From assembly GCF_001570965.1 (NCBI RefSeq), contig NZ_BCSR01000025.1, positions 1-44,600 of the forward strand: a stretch of DNA of 44,600 nucleotides, given 5' to 3'. The notes beneath the pieces were generated by a model. That model made no database searches. It saw nothing but the letters and a program-made list of their open reading frames with translations, and was not told the origin of the DNA. The position numbers and the translations under genes were made by a program. Each line of letters opens with the position of its first letter. Positions within the stretch are counted from its first letter, which is position 1. Below, in pieces: positions 1 to 8,443 of the stretch. This stretch comes from Janibacter corallicola NBRC 107790 (GTDB taxonomy: Bacteria; Actinomycetota; Actinomycetes; Actinomycetales; Dermatophilaceae).

Positions 1-1
1 C

Positions 2-1819
2 GGCGCGGCGACCCCTGCCGATGCGGTCGCCGCCTACCGCGACGCCGCGGCGCGCAAGAGCGACGTCGAGCGCCAGGCCGAGGCCAAGGACAAGACCGGT
101 GTCTTCACCGGAGGCTGGGCGATCAACCCCGCGAGCGGTGAGCAGGTCCCGGTCTTCATCGCCGACTACGTGCTCATGGGCTACGGCACCGGCGCGATCA
201 TGGCGGTGCCGGCCCACGACGAGCGCGACTTCGACTACGCGAGGGCCTTCGACCTGCCGATCCGCCACGTCGTCGCGCCGCGCGAGGGAGAGGTGGACCC
301 GTCGGCCCCCTTCGTCGGGGACGGCGTGGCCACCGCCTCTGCGAACGACGAGGTGACCCTGGATGGGATGGGCGTCGCCGAGGCCAAGGCCGCGATCACC
401 GCGTGGCTGCAGGAGCGGGGACTCGGTCACGAGACCGTCAGCTACAAGCTGCGTGACTGGCTCTTCTCCCGGCAGCGGTACTGGGGCGAGCCCTTCCCGA
501 TCGTCTTCGACGAGGACGGGGTCGCCCACTCGCTGCCCGAGTCGATGCTGCCCGTCGAGCTGCCGGAGGTGGAGCACTACAGCCCGCGCACCTTCGAGCC
601 GGACGACGACAGCAGCGAGCCGGAGCCGCCGCTCGGCCGGGCCACCGAGTGGGTCGAGGTCGAGCTCGACCTCGGCGACGGGCCCAGGAAGTACCACCGC
701 GAGGTCAACACGATGCCCAACTGGGCCGGCTCGTGCTGGTACTACCTGCGCTACCTGGACCCGGCCAACGACGAGGCCTTCGTCGACCCGGGCAACGAGG
801 CCTACTGGGTCGGGCCGCGGGAGACCACGGTCGCCGGCGCGCCCGAGGGCAGCCGCGACCCGGGCGGCGTCGACCTCTACGTCGGCGGCGTCGAGCACGC
901 GGTGCTGCACCTGCTCTACGCCCGCTTCTGGCACAAGGTCCTCCACGACCTGGGCCACGTGAGCAGCGAGGAGCCCTTCCGGCGCTACTTCTCGCAGGGC
1001 TACATCCAGGCCCACGCCTACCGTGACGGCCGCGGCCAGCCGGTGCCGGCCGCCGAGGTCGAGGAGCACGTCGGCGACGACGGCGAGGTCACCCACTCCT
1101 GGCAGGGCCAGCCGGTCACCCAGGAGTACGGCAAGATCGGCAAGTCGCTGAAGAACGCCGTCAGCCCGGACGAGATGTACGAGCAGTTCGGTGCCGACAC
1201 CTTCCGGCTCTACGAGATGTCGCTCGGTCCGTTGGAGCAGTCCAAGCCGTGGGAGACCCGAGCCGTCGTCGGCAGCCAGCGTTTCCTGCAGCGGCTGTGG
1301 CGCAACGTCATCGACGAGCAGACCGGCGAGGTGGTCGTCGTCGACGAGGCGCCCGACGCCGACACCGAGAAGCTGCTGCACCAGACGATCGCCGCGGTCA
1401 CCCAGGACTACGCCTCGCTCGGCTTCAACACCGCGATCGCCCGGCTCATCGAGCTGAACAACGCGCTCACCAAGCTCTCGGCGACCCCTCGTGCCGCCGT
1501 CGAGCCGCTCGTGCTCATGGTGGCCCCCGTCGCCCCGCACCTGGCGGAGGAGCTGTGGAAGCGCCTCGGTCACGAGCAGTCACTGAGTCGGGAGCCCTTC
1601 CCCGTCGCCGATCAGTCGAAGCTGGCCAGCTCGACCGTCACCTGCGTCATCCAGATCAAGGGCAAGGTGCGCGACCGGGTCGAGGTCCCCGCGGACATCA
1701 GCGAGGCGGATCTCGAGGCGCTCGCCATGGAGCGCGAGAAGGTCAGGGCCGCCACGGAGGCGGGCGTGCGCAAGGTCATCGTCCGGGCCCCGAAGCTGGT
1801 CAACGTCGTCCCGGCATAG
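2..1819 (+). CDS. leuS: Leucyl-tRNA synthetase, C-terminal part (5' end outside the window)
   Basis: Class I aminoacyl-tRNA synthetase that charges tRNA-Leu in the cytoplasm. The frame is open from base 2, so the ATG at 170 is internal, and 605 residues are visible. The fragment starts inside the CP1 editing domain, recognisable by TGVFTG, then [20 protein letters not shown] with the family's conserved GTGAxMAVPxHDxRD core. It continues with the tRNA-binding catalytic segment [12 protein letters not shown]. The KMSKS-type loop is KIGKS in [14 protein letters not shown]. The anticodon-binding helical domain and a C-terminal domain ([12 protein letters not shown]) follow, and the protein ends normally. 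The signature HIGH region and N-terminus, probably 250-350 residues, lie upstream of the window. Identification is secure. Confidence 0.97.
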   Translation, partial: GAATPADAVAAYRDAAARKSDVERQAEAKDKTGVFTGGWAINPASGEQVPVFIADYVLMGYGTGAIMAVPAHDERDFDYARAFDLPIRHVVAPREGEVDPSAPFVGDGVATASANDEVTLDGMGVAEAKAAITAWLQERGLGHETVSYKLRDWLFSRQRYWGEPFPIVFDEDGVAHSLPESMLPVELPEVEHYSPRTFEPDDDSSEPEPPLGRATEWVEVELDLGDGPRKYHREVNTMPNWAGSCWYYLRYLDPANDEAFVDPGNEAYWVGPRETTVAGAPEGSRDPGGVDLYVGGVEHAVLHLLYARFWHKVLHDLGHVSSEEPFRRYFSQGYIQAHAYRDGRGQPVPAAEVEEHVGDDGEVTHSWQGQPVTQEYGKIGKSLKNAVSPDEMYEQFGADTFRLYEMSLGPLEQSKPWETRAVVGSQRFLQRLWRNVIDEQTGEVVVVDEAPDADTEKLLHQTIAAVTQDYASLGFNTAIARLIELNNALTKLSATPRAAVEPLVLMVAPVAPHLAEELWKRLGHEQSLSREPFPVADQSKLASSTVTCVIQIKGKVRDRVEVPADISEADLEALAMEREKVRAATEAGVRKVIVRAPKLVNVVPA

Positions 1820-1824
1820 GCGCT

Positions 1825-1871
1825 CCCTGAGGTGCGAACGCCCGCCAGGGCGTGAGCCTCGAAGGGCGAAG
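1825..1871. repeat. Dispersed intergenic repeat, copy 1
   Basis: The spacer after leuS holds an element whose ends (CCCTGAGGTGCGAA and GCCTCGAAGGGCGAAG) recur as the inverted ends of the copies at 32408-32532. Its centre is an inverted repeat (ACGCCC/GGGCGT around GCCA). It fits a REP-like palindromic intergenic element and may also act as an mRNA 3' hairpin after leuS. Confidence 0.6.
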
Positions 1872-1902
1872 ACCGAAGTGCGCTCCCGGGTGCCGGCTTC
1901 CC

Positions 1903-2892
1903 CTACTGCCGCCTGGGCTTGATCCGTGCCCTCGGCAGCGGCGGGGCGGGAAGCGGGTCCGGCTCGCCGGCGGGGAAGGGCCCGAACCGCCCCACCGTCC
2001 CCGGCCCCGCGGCGATCTCGGACTGCCACGCCTCGCGGAAGTCGACGATCTCCTCGTGGGTGCGGCCCACGAAGTTCCACCACATGACGATCTCCTCCCC
2101 GAAGGGCCGCCCGCCGACGAGCACGGCACGCACCGGCTCCTCCCCGGCCTCGAGGCGGACCGAGGCACGGCCCTCGGGCAGGTGCGCCAGCTCGGTGGGG
2201 GCGACACTCTGCCGGTGGTCGCCGACGACGATGGTCGGGGTGCCGGAGTCGACGAGCAGGCCGTGCTCGTCCGCCGGGTCGAGGTCCAGGTCGAACCCGT
2301 GACCGGGCTCGATGGTGATCTCCGCGGCGGTGGCGGGCACCCGGGTGTCGATGGGGGAGGTCAGCCCGGCCAGCGAGCCGAGGTGGACCCGGACCTGTGC
2401 CCCGTCGAGACGGGCGACCTCGGAGACGTGGTGCTGCGATCCCTCCTGCCCGTGGCGCAGCTCCTCGGGGAGGGCGTACCAGAGCTGGACCCCGTGCAGG
2501 GTGCTCGTCGAGGCGGTGGAGAACTCGGAGTGGGAGACGCCCGCCCCGGCGATCATGAGGTTGACCTCGCCGGGACGGACGGTGTTGGCGAAGCCCCCCG
2601 AGTCCAGGTGATCGATCTGCCCGTCGAAGAGGAGGGTGACCGTCGCGAGCCCGGTGTGCGGGTGACGCGGGACCCGCATGCCACCGGTCCGGCTCACCTC
2701 GTCGGGGCCGAAGTGGTCCACGAAGCACCACGGACCGATGAGGCTGCGCTTGCGCTGGGGGAGGGTGCGTCGCACGAGCATGGCACGGGGCCCGCCGAGC
2801 GGCACCTCGCGCGCGGTGACGATGTCGACGGTCTCGGCGCAGCGCACGTGGGCGCACTCGTACTCGGCGGGGTCGATCTCGGTGTTGGTCAC
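1903..2892 (-). CDS. Pirin family protein
   Basis: Cupin-fold iron protein of 329 residues. Some bacterial pirins have quercetin 2,3-dioxygenase activity, others act as redox-sensitive partners of transcription or metabolism. The N-terminal cupin carries the metal-site motifs RHPHTGLATVT (two histidines) and GVSHSEF (His and Glu), as in characterised pirins, and the C-terminal cupin-like domain is present. I chose the GTG at 2892 because GAGGAG precedes it by 7 nt. An ATG at 2943 would overlap the upstream gene by 41 nt and add unconserved Ser/Pro-rich sequence. It lies 10 nt downstream of the AhpD-like gene, so the two are probably one operon with a redox theme. The substrate is unknown. Confidence 0.88.
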   Translation of the reverse strand: MTNTEIDPAEYECAHVRCAETVDIVTAREVPLGGPRAMLVRRTLPQRKRSLIGPWCFVDHFGPDEVSRTGGMRVPRHPHTGLATVTLLFDGQIDHLDSGGFANTVRPGEVNLMIAGAGVSHSEFSTASTSTLHGVQLWYALPEELRHGQEGSQHHVSEVARLDGAQVRVHLGSLAGLTSPIDTRVPATAAEITIEPGHGFDLDLDPADEHGLLVDSGTPTIVVGDHRQSVAPTELAHLPEGRASVRLEAGEEPVRAVLVGGRPFGEEIVMWWNFVGRTHEEIVDFREAWQSEIAAGPGTVGRFGPFPAGEPDPLPAPPLPRARIKPRRQ

Positions 2893-2902
2893 GCGGGGCT
2901 CC

Positions 2903-3367
2903 TCAGCGAGGGCGGACGGGGTGCTCGGAGAAGATGGAGACACGGTTGTAGGCGTTCATCGTGATCGCCGCCCACTCGACGGCGGTGAACGGCTGGTCGC
3001 CCAGGATGTCACGGGCGGCGGCGAGGCGCCCCCTTCGCTCCTCGGGGTCGGGCAGGAGGGTCACGACGTCGGCGATGTCGAGGACCGCGCACTCCACCTG
3101 GTCGAAGAGCGTGGACTCGCGCCACGCGGGCAGCTGGGCGAGGCGCTGCTGGGTGGCGCCGGCCTCGACCGCCTGGCGGGTGTGCATGTCGAGGCAGAAG
3201 GAGCAGCCGTTCAGCTGCGAGATCCGCACGTTCATCAGCTCGATCGTCTCGCGCTCCACGCCGGCCGTCTCCGCGGCGGCGGCGACCTTGAGCGCGAGGC
3301 CACCCAGGGCCTTCCACGTCTCCGGGTCGGACTTGTCGAGGAAGGGGAAGCGTGAGCTGGTCGACAT
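2903..3367 (-). CDS. AhpD-like / carboxymuconolactone decarboxylase family protein
   Basis: All-alpha protein of 154 residues from the CMD/AhpD family, whose AhpD-type members act as peroxidase-linked disulfide reductases. The redox motif is clear: Cys55 and Cys58 in NGCSFCLDMH with His62 following, the CxxC-x3-H arrangement of AhpD-like proteins. It is first in an operon with the pirin gene, 10 nt apart. TATGGT lies 6 nt upstream of the ATG, so the mRNA is probably leaderless. Which peroxidase or thiol it serves cannot be told, since no ahpC is in view. It faces degV divergently. Confidence 0.86.
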   Translation of the reverse strand: MSTSSRFPFLDKSDPETWKALGGLALKVAAAAETAGVERETIELMNVRISQLNGCSFCLDMHTRQAVEAGATQQRLAQLPAWRESTLFDQVECAVLDIADVVTLLPDPEERRGRLAAARDILGDQPFTAVEWAAITMNAYNRVSIFSEHPVRPR

Positions 3368-3373
3368 GCCGCC

Positions 3374-3379
3374 ACCATA
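3374..3379 (-). promoter_or_regulatory. -10 element of the AhpD-like/pirin operon (leaderless type)
   Basis: TATGGT matches TAnnnT and lies exactly 6 nt before the ATG at 3367, so transcription should begin at or next to the start codon. Confidence 0.6.
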
Positions 3380-3414
3380 GGCCGTCGTTGCCCTCCTCGG
3401 CCTGCGCTGCTGGG

Positions 3415-3420
3415 TACTCT
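3415..3420 (+). promoter_or_regulatory. -10 element of degV (leaderless type)
   Basis: TACTCT lies 6 nt before the GTG at 3427. There is no Shine-Dalgarno sequence between them, consistent with a leaderless transcript. Confidence 0.6.
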
Positions 3421-3426
3421 CGGGTC

Positions 3427-4284
3427 GTGAGCATTGCCGTCGTCACGGACTCGACCGCGTCGCTGCCGCCTGCCCTGCGGCGCGAGCACGGGATCCGTGC
3501 CGTCCCCCTGCACCTCGTCGTGGACGGGGTCGACCGGGTCGAGGGCGACGAGGCGGACGCGACATCGGTCATCGAGGCGTTGCGGCGCAAGGCGAGCGTC
3601 TCCACCGCGCGGCCGTCGCCGACGAGCTTCCTCGACGCCTACGAGGCAGCGGCCGCCGACGGGGCCACCGAGATCATCTCGATGCACATCAGCGGGGCAC
3701 TCTCCGGGACGGCCGACTCCGCGCGCTCGGCGGCGGAGCACTCGCCGGTGCCGGTGCACGTCGTGGACTCCCGGACGGTGGCGATGGACCTGGGCTTCGC
3801 GGCCGTCGGAGCGGCCCGGGATGCGGCGCAGGGCCGGGACGTGGCCGAGGTGATCGAGCGGGCGGAGCGCCGGTGCGCGGCCTCGTCGGTGCGCCTCGTC
3901 GTGACGAGCCTGGAGCAGCTGCGCCGCGGCGGTCGGATCGGTGGGGCCAGCGCGCTGCTCGGCTCCGCGCTCTCGATCAAGCCGGTGCTGCACGTCCTCG
4001 ACGGCGAGGTGCAGCCGCTGGAGCGCGTGCGCACGACGAACAAGGCGATCGCCCGGCTACGGGCCCTTGCGGAGCAGGACTGCGAGAACCTCCCGGACTG
4101 GGCCGACGGCGTGGAGATCGCCGTGCACCACGTCGACGCGGCCGAGCGGGCGCAACCGCTCGCGGAGTCCCTCATCGAGCAGGTCGACGCCCCGGTGGAC
4201 CTGTACCCCATCAGCGCGATCATCGGTGCCCACGTGGGGACCGGGACGGTCGGGGTCGCCGTGAGCCCCCGGCCCCGCGACTGA
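3427..4284 (+). CDS. DegV family fatty-acid-binding protein
   Basis: Protein of 285 residues matching the DegV family, whose members bind a fatty acid. FakB proteins of the family present the acyl chain to a FakA kinase. The N-terminus shows the family signature VVTDSTASLP, followed by the lipid-site segment ISMHISGALSGT and VVDSRTVAMDLGF, then the conserved RRGGRIGG and GAHVGTGTVGV stretches. The GTG start is set by the family N-terminus (IAVVTDST) and the -10 element 6 nt upstream. An in-frame upstream ATG at 3352 would add unrelated sequence and overlap the divergent gene. No fakA homologue is in the window, so the biochemical role is inferred from family only. A comEA gene follows. Confidence 0.92.
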   Translation: MSIAVVTDSTASLPPALRREHGIRAVPLHLVVDGVDRVEGDEADATSVIEALRRKASVSTARPSPTSFLDAYEAAAADGATEIISMHISGALSGTADSARSAAEHSPVPVHVVDSRTVAMDLGFAAVGAARDAAQGRDVAEVIERAERRCAASSVRLVVTSLEQLRRGGRIGGASALLGSALSIKPVLHVLDGEVQPLERVRTTNKAIARLRALAEQDCENLPDWADGVEIAVHHVDAAERAQPLAESLIEQVDAPVDLYPISAIIGAHVGTGTVGVAVSPRPRD

Positions 4285-4358
4285 TCCACAACCACCGCGC
4301 CGGCGCCCGGCCCGTCCACAGCCGTTCCGGATGACTCCTCGCGGCGACGGGGGCTGCC

Positions 4359-4364
4359 TAGCGT
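4359..4364 (+). promoter_or_regulatory. -10 element of comEA-comEC (leaderless type)
   Basis: TAGCGT lies 7 nt before the comEA ATG. The same hexamer serves the gene at 32590. Confidence 0.55.
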
Positions 4365-4371
4365 CGCGGCC

Positions 4372-5127
4372 ATGAGCCGACGTGAGCGTGAGCCGTCAGC
4401 GGCGGTGGCCGAGATCCTGGCGGAGGGGGACCGGGCCGAGGGTCCGGTCCTGCGACTGCCCTCGTCGGTGGCGACCGGGCGGTACGCGGTCAGCCGCAGG
4501 GCGGTGCTCGGTGTCCTGCTCGTGGTGCTCGTGGCCGTGGCCGTGCTCGGCGGCCGGTACCTCCTGGCGAAGGGGGAGGCCGCGCCCCGCCCGCAGGCGA
4601 GCGTGGCCGAGGAGGGGGACGAGGGCGCCTTCGCGGAGACGGCGGGGGAGCCGGAGGCAGCCACGTCCTCGTCGCCGAGCGGGAAGGTCACCGTCCACGT
4701 CGCCGGGAGCGTCGCCGAGCCCGGCGTGGTCACGCTGGCCGCGGGCTCCCGGGTGGACGACGCCCTCGAGGCCGCCGGCGGCACGAAGGGGGACGCCGAC
4801 CTCGCGTCGATCAACCTCGCCCGACCGCTCGTGGACGGGGAGCAGGTCTACGTCCCGGAGCCGGGGGAGGCCGGTGGTGGCGCGGCGGTGCCCGGGGGAG
4901 GGACGGTGCCCGGCGGAGGGGCGGCCCCTGCCGGCGGGAAGATCGACCTGAACAGTGCCGATGCCACCACCCTGGAGACCCTCCCCGGTGTCGGACCGGT
5001 GCTCGCCCAGCGGATCGTGGACTGGCGCACCGAGCACGGGGGCTTCAGCTCGGTCGACGAGCTCGGTGAGGTGAGCGGCATCGGGGAGAAGACCTTCGCC
5101 GACCTCGCGCCGGAGGTCACGGTGTGA
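4372..5127 (+). CDS. comEA: ComEA-type DNA-binding competence protein
   Basis: Membrane-anchored DNA receptor for uptake, 251 residues. A cytoplasmic N-terminus (1-45) is followed by one membrane segment (about 46-66, GVLLVVLVAVAVLGG) and an acidic linker. Next comes an SLBB-like domain (about 105-165, VTVHVAGSVAEPGVVTL...), a Gly/Pro-rich spacer and a C-terminal helix-hairpin-helix pair (KIDLNSADATTLETLPGVGP and SVDELGEVSGIGEKTF) that binds double-stranded DNA. The linker GGGAAVPGGGTVPGGG is low complexity. The stop overlaps the comEC start (GTGA), so the two are coupled. Whether this organism is naturally transformable is not shown by these two genes alone, because the pair is common in actinobacteria not known to be competent. 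Confidence 0.95.
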   Translation: MSRREREPSAAVAEILAEGDRAEGPVLRLPSSVATGRYAVSRRAVLGVLLVVLVAVAVLGGRYLLAKGEAAPRPQASVAEEGDEGAFAETAGEPEAATSSSPSGKVTVHVAGSVAEPGVVTLAAGSRVDDALEAAGGTKGDADLASINLARPLVDGEQVYVPEPGEAGGGAAVPGGGTVPGGGAAPAGGKIDLNSADATTLETLPGVGPVLAQRIVDWRTEHGGFSSVDELGEVSGIGEKTFADLAPEVTV

Positions 5128-7475
5128 GCGGGGCGCGGGCGCAGGCGCTGGACCTGCGCCTGCTGCTGCCCGCCCTCATCGGGTGGGCGGTGGGCGCGTG
5201 GGCGCTGGGCTGGCCGGTCACCACCCGGCTCGTCGTGGCGGGGTGCGCGCTCGCGGTGCTGCTCGCGGCGGTGGGGGTCACCGGGTACTCCGCGCGGCAC
5301 GCGGGCGCCTCGCTGCGGCGGGACGGGCCGGCCGTCCTCGCCCTGACCTGCGTCGCCCTGGCGCTCGTGCTCGGTGCCTCGGCCGTGCACGCTGCCACGA
5401 GTGCCGTCGGGCCGGTGGACGAGCTCGCCGAGGAGGGAGCGGTGGTCAGGGCCGAGGGCGTGCTGCTCACCGAACCGGTGCGGCGGGGCGAGCAGGTCTT
5501 CCTGCGGGTGCGCCTGGAGTCGGTCAGCGCCCGCGGCCTCACGACGACGGTCCGCGCCCCGGTCCTGGTGCGCAGCCACGAGGACTGGTCGGGTCTGGGC
5601 TGGCACGACCGGGTCCGGCTGCGGGGCAAGCTCTCCCCGATGGAGCGCGCGGACGCCGAGGTGGCGGCGCTGAGCCCGCGGGGCCCGCCCCTCCCGGCCG
5701 AGGACCGCTCGCTGGTGCGGGCCGCTGCCGCCCACCTGCGCAGCGGGCTGCGCGAGGCCGTGGCGCCGCTGCCCGCCGATGCCCGTGGACTGCTGCCCGC
5801 CCTCGTCATCGGGGACACCTCCGGCACGCCACCGGATCTGGGCGAGGACATGCTGCAGGTCGGCATGAGCCACCTGAGCGCCGTCAGCGGGTCCAACGTG
5901 GCCGTCGTCCTCGCAGCGGTCATCGGCACCTGCCGGGTGCTGGGCGCACCGCGGCGGGCACGCCCGTGGCTGGCCGGCGCCGGGCTGGCCTTCTTCGTCG
6001 TGCTCGCCCGTCCGGAGCCGAGCGTCATGCGCGCCGCGACGATGGGGGCCATCGGGCTCATCGGCCTGAGCACCTCCCGCAGGGGTGCCGGCGCACCGGC
6101 TCTCAGCGCCGCCGTGCTGGCGCTGCTGGCCGTCGACCCGTGGCTGGCGCGCTCCTACGGGTTCGCCCTCTCCACGCTGGCCACCCTGGGGCTGCTGCTC
6201 TTCGTCGGCCCGTGGTCCGCGGCCATCAACGCCCGCCTGCCGAGGCGCCTGCACCTGCTCGGCCCGGCCATCGCGATCCCGCTCGCCGCGCAGGTGGTGT
6301 GCGCGCCGGTCATCGTGCTGCTGCAGGGGGACGTCAGCCTCATCGCGGTGCTCGCCAACCTGGCCTCGGCCCCCTTCGTCGCCCCGGCCACGGTGCTCGG
6401 CGTGGTCGCCGCCCTCGTCGGCGCGGTGAGCACGCTCGCGGCGACGGGCGTGGCGTGGCTCGGGGCCCCCTTCGCCCTCGGCATCGCGTGGGTGGCGCGG
6501 ATCGCCGCCGACGTCCCCGGCGGCAGCCTGCCGTGGCCGGACGGGGCACCGGGAGCGCTGCTGCTGACCGCACTCAGCGTGCTGGCACTGCTCGCCGGGC
6601 CGTGGCTGGTGCTGCGCTCGAGGGCCAGTCCGCTGCTCGCCCTCGCCCTCGTGGCCGTCGTGGCGGTGGGAGCGGTGCCCGACCGGGTGCTCGTCTGGCC
6701 GCCGGAGGGCTGGCGGCTCGTCGCCTGCGACGTCGGTCAGGGGGATGCGCTCGTGCTCGCCTCCGGCCCCGGCCGGGCCGTCCTCGTCGACGCCGGCCCG
6801 CCGGACGGCGGGGTGGGCGCCTGCCTGCGACGACTCGGGGTGCGCACCCTCGACGCGGTCGTGCTCACCCACTTCCACGCCGACCACGTGGGAGGTCTCG
6901 ATGACGCGCTCGCGGGTCGGGAGGTCGGCCGGATCCTCGTCACTCCCGTGGCGGAGCCGGCGGAGGGGGCGGAGTGGGTCCGCGCCGTGGCGCAGGAACG
7001 GGGGATCCCCGTGCAGACCCTCACGGCGGGAGGCAGGCTGGACGCGCGGGAGCTGAGTGCCCGGGCGTGGTGGCCCTCCCGCGAGATCGCCGGCGGCTCG
7101 GTGGCGAACAACGCCAGCGTCGTGCTGCGCGTACGGGTCGGGACGGTCGATGCCCTCCTCCTCGGCGACATCGAGCAGGAGGCCGGCCACGCGATGCTGC
7201 TGTGGCTGCGCCGCGACCCGGAGGCGGCTGCCGCGATCGAGGACCTGGACGTGGTCAAGATGCCCCACCACGGGTCGAGCAACCTCGACGAGGACCTCAT
7301 GGACGAGCTCGCCGCGCCGGTGTCGATCATCAGCGTCGGGGAGGACAACGGCTACGGCCACCCGACGTCGACGGCGATCTCCTGGGCGCGCTCGCACACC
7401 GATCGTCTCGCCCGCACCGATCGGGACGGCGACGTCGCGGTCCTCGACGGCCCGGTCGTGGTGACCTCCGGGTGA
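5124..7475 (+). CDS. comEC: ComEC/Rec2 family DNA-uptake channel with metallo-beta-lactamase domain
   Basis: Polytopic membrane protein of 783 residues, expected to pass single-stranded DNA through the membrane. The N-terminal hydrophobic helices (about 8-90) and an OB-like loop region (about 100-190) precede the competence domain. That domain has the conserved start MSHLSAVSGSNVAVVLA and many membrane segments to about residue 520. The C-terminus is a metallo-beta-lactamase domain: DVGQGDALVL, the metal motif HFHADH beginning at His583, and KMPHHGSSN, proposed in this family to degrade the non-transported strand. The GTG start overlaps the comEA stop by 4 nt. It ends 9 nt from the convergent LysR gene. 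A holA gene often follows comEC in actinobacteria but is not here. Confidence 0.95.
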   Translation: MSGARAQALDLRLLLPALIGWAVGAWALGWPVTTRLVVAGCALAVLLAAVGVTGYSARHAGASLRRDGPAVLALTCVALALVLGASAVHAATSAVGPVDELAEEGAVVRAEGVLLTEPVRRGEQVFLRVRLESVSARGLTTTVRAPVLVRSHEDWSGLGWHDRVRLRGKLSPMERADAEVAALSPRGPPLPAEDRSLVRAAAAHLRSGLREAVAPLPADARGLLPALVIGDTSGTPPDLGEDMLQVGMSHLSAVSGSNVAVVLAAVIGTCRVLGAPRRARPWLAGAGLAFFVVLARPEPSVMRAATMGAIGLIGLSTSRRGAGAPALSAAVLALLAVDPWLARSYGFALSTLATLGLLLFVGPWSAAINARLPRRLHLLGPAIAIPLAAQVVCAPVIVLLQGDVSLIAVLANLASAPFVAPATVLGVVAALVGAVSTLAATGVAWLGAPFALGIAWVARIAADVPGGSLPWPDGAPGALLLTALSVLALLAGPWLVLRSRASPLLALALVAVVAVGAVPDRVLVWPPEGWRLVACDVGQGDALVLASGPGRAVLVDAGPPDGGVGACLRRLGVRTLDAVVLTHFHADHVGGLDDALAGREVGRILVTPVAEPAEGAEWVRAVAQERGIPVQTLTAGGRLDARELSARAWWPSREIAGGSVANNASVVLRVRVGTVDALLLGDIEQEAGHAMLLWLRRDPEAAAAIEDLDVVKMPHHGSSNLDEDLMDELAAPVSIISVGEDNGYGHPTSTAISWARSHTDRLARTDRDGDVAVLDGPVVVTSG

Positions 7476-7484
7476 GCCGGTCGG

Positions 7485-8405
7485 TCAGCTCGCGGCTCCG
7501 TGCTGCTGGCGGGCGACCTCGTCCAGCGCCTCGATCGTGGCCGCGACCGCGGGGACCTTGAGCAGGTCATCGGTCGTCACGACGTGGATCCGGCGCCGGG
7601 TGCTCGGTGCGAGCGGGCGGATGACGACGTCGGGGTTCGACGTCGCCTCCTTGATGAGATCGGGGATGAGCGCGACCCCGAGGCCGGCGGCGACGAAACC
7701 CTGCACCGCGACGTAGTCCTCGGTCTCGAAGGCGACCTTCGGCGCGAAGCCGGCGTGGTGGGCGATCGTCAGCAGGTGCCCGCGGCACCGGGCGCAGCCG
7801 GCGATCCAGTCCTCGTCGGTCAGGTCCGTCATCGAGACGGTCTCCGCGCCGGCCAGCGGGTGGTCCGTCGGCAGCGCGACCCCGACCTCCTCCTCGAGCA
7901 GGGTGTGCACGGCGAAGCCGTCGAGGTCCTCACCGCGGGCCAGGTCCTCCCCGTCGTAGGCGAAGGCGACCGCCAGGTCGACCTCCCCGGAACGCAGCGC
8001 CGCGATCGACTCCGGCGGCTCGGCCTCGGCGAAGTGGACGGACAGGTCGGGGTGCTCCCTCCGCACCGCCGCCAGGGCCCGGGGGACGAGGGTGACCGAG
8101 GAGGAGGGGAAGGCCATGAGGCGCACCCGGCCGGCCCGCAGGCCGGCGATCGCGGCGACCTCGTCCTCGGCCGCATCCAGTGCCGCGAGCACCGGTGCCG
8201 CGTGCCGCGCGAGCACCGCACCGGCCTCGGTGAGGCGCACGCTGCGGCCGGACTTCTCGACGAGCACGGTGCCGGTGCGCTGCTCCAGACGCTTGACCAT
8301 CTGGGACACGGCCGGCTGGGAGTACCCGAGGGAGAGGGCAGCGGCCGTGAAGCTGCCCTCCTCGGCGATGGCCCGCATCACGCGCAGCCCAGCGGCGTCG
8401 ATCAT
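7485..8405 (-). CDS. LysR family transcriptional regulator
   Basis: DNA-binding regulator of 306 residues. The N-terminal winged helix-turn-helix (about 4-62) is typical: FTAAALSLGYSQPAVSQMVKRLE with LVEKSGRSVRLTEAG as the wing. A LysR substrate-binding domain (about 88-295) follows. The ligand is not predictable. It is divergent from the sirtuin gene with only 38 nt between the preferred starts. Since LysR proteins often control the adjacent divergent gene, the sirtuin is a candidate target, an inference from position only. TACCAT lies 6 nt before the ATG, so its mRNA is probably leaderless. Confidence 0.93.
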   Translation of the reverse strand: MIDAAGLRVMRAIAEEGSFTAAALSLGYSQPAVSQMVKRLEQRTGTVLVEKSGRSVRLTEAGAVLARHAAPVLAALDAAEDEVAAIAGLRAGRVRLMAFPSSSVTLVPRALAAVRREHPDLSVHFAEAEPPESIAALRSGEVDLAVAFAYDGEDLARGEDLDGFAVHTLLEEEVGVALPTDHPLAGAETVSMTDLTDEDWIAGCARCRGHLLTIAHHAGFAPKVAFETEDYVAVQGFVAAGLGVALIPDLIKEATSNPDVVIRPLAPSTRRRIHVVTTDDLLKVPAVAATIEALDEVARQQHGAAS

Positions 8406-8411
8406 GGGGCC

Positions 8412-8417
8412 ATGGTA
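8412..8417 (-). promoter_or_regulatory. -10 element of the LysR gene (leaderless type)
   Basis: TACCAT on the minus strand is 6 nt before the ATG at 8405. Confidence 0.55.
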
Positions 8418-8431
8418 TGGCCCGCCCGTCG

Positions 8432-8437
8432 CATACT
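8432..8437 (+). promoter_or_regulatory. -10 element of the sirtuin gene (leaderless type)
   Basis: CATACT (one mismatch to TATACT) is 6 nt before the GTG at 8444. It lies downstream of the alternative ATG at 8417, which argues for the GTG start. Confidence 0.5.
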
Positions 8438-8443
8438 GGTGCG

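Noticed and set aside
170-172. ATG as the leuS start
   Set aside because: The frame stays open to base 2 and upstream codons encode conserved editing-domain sequence.
4848-7397. Long open frame opposite comEC
   Set aside because: Low-complexity Arg/His/Gly-rich mirror frame; comEC is complete on the plus strand.
8417-8443. Upstream ATG for the sirtuin
   Set aside because: The likely -10 element (8432-8437) lies downstream of it, so an mRNA starting there would not include this codon.
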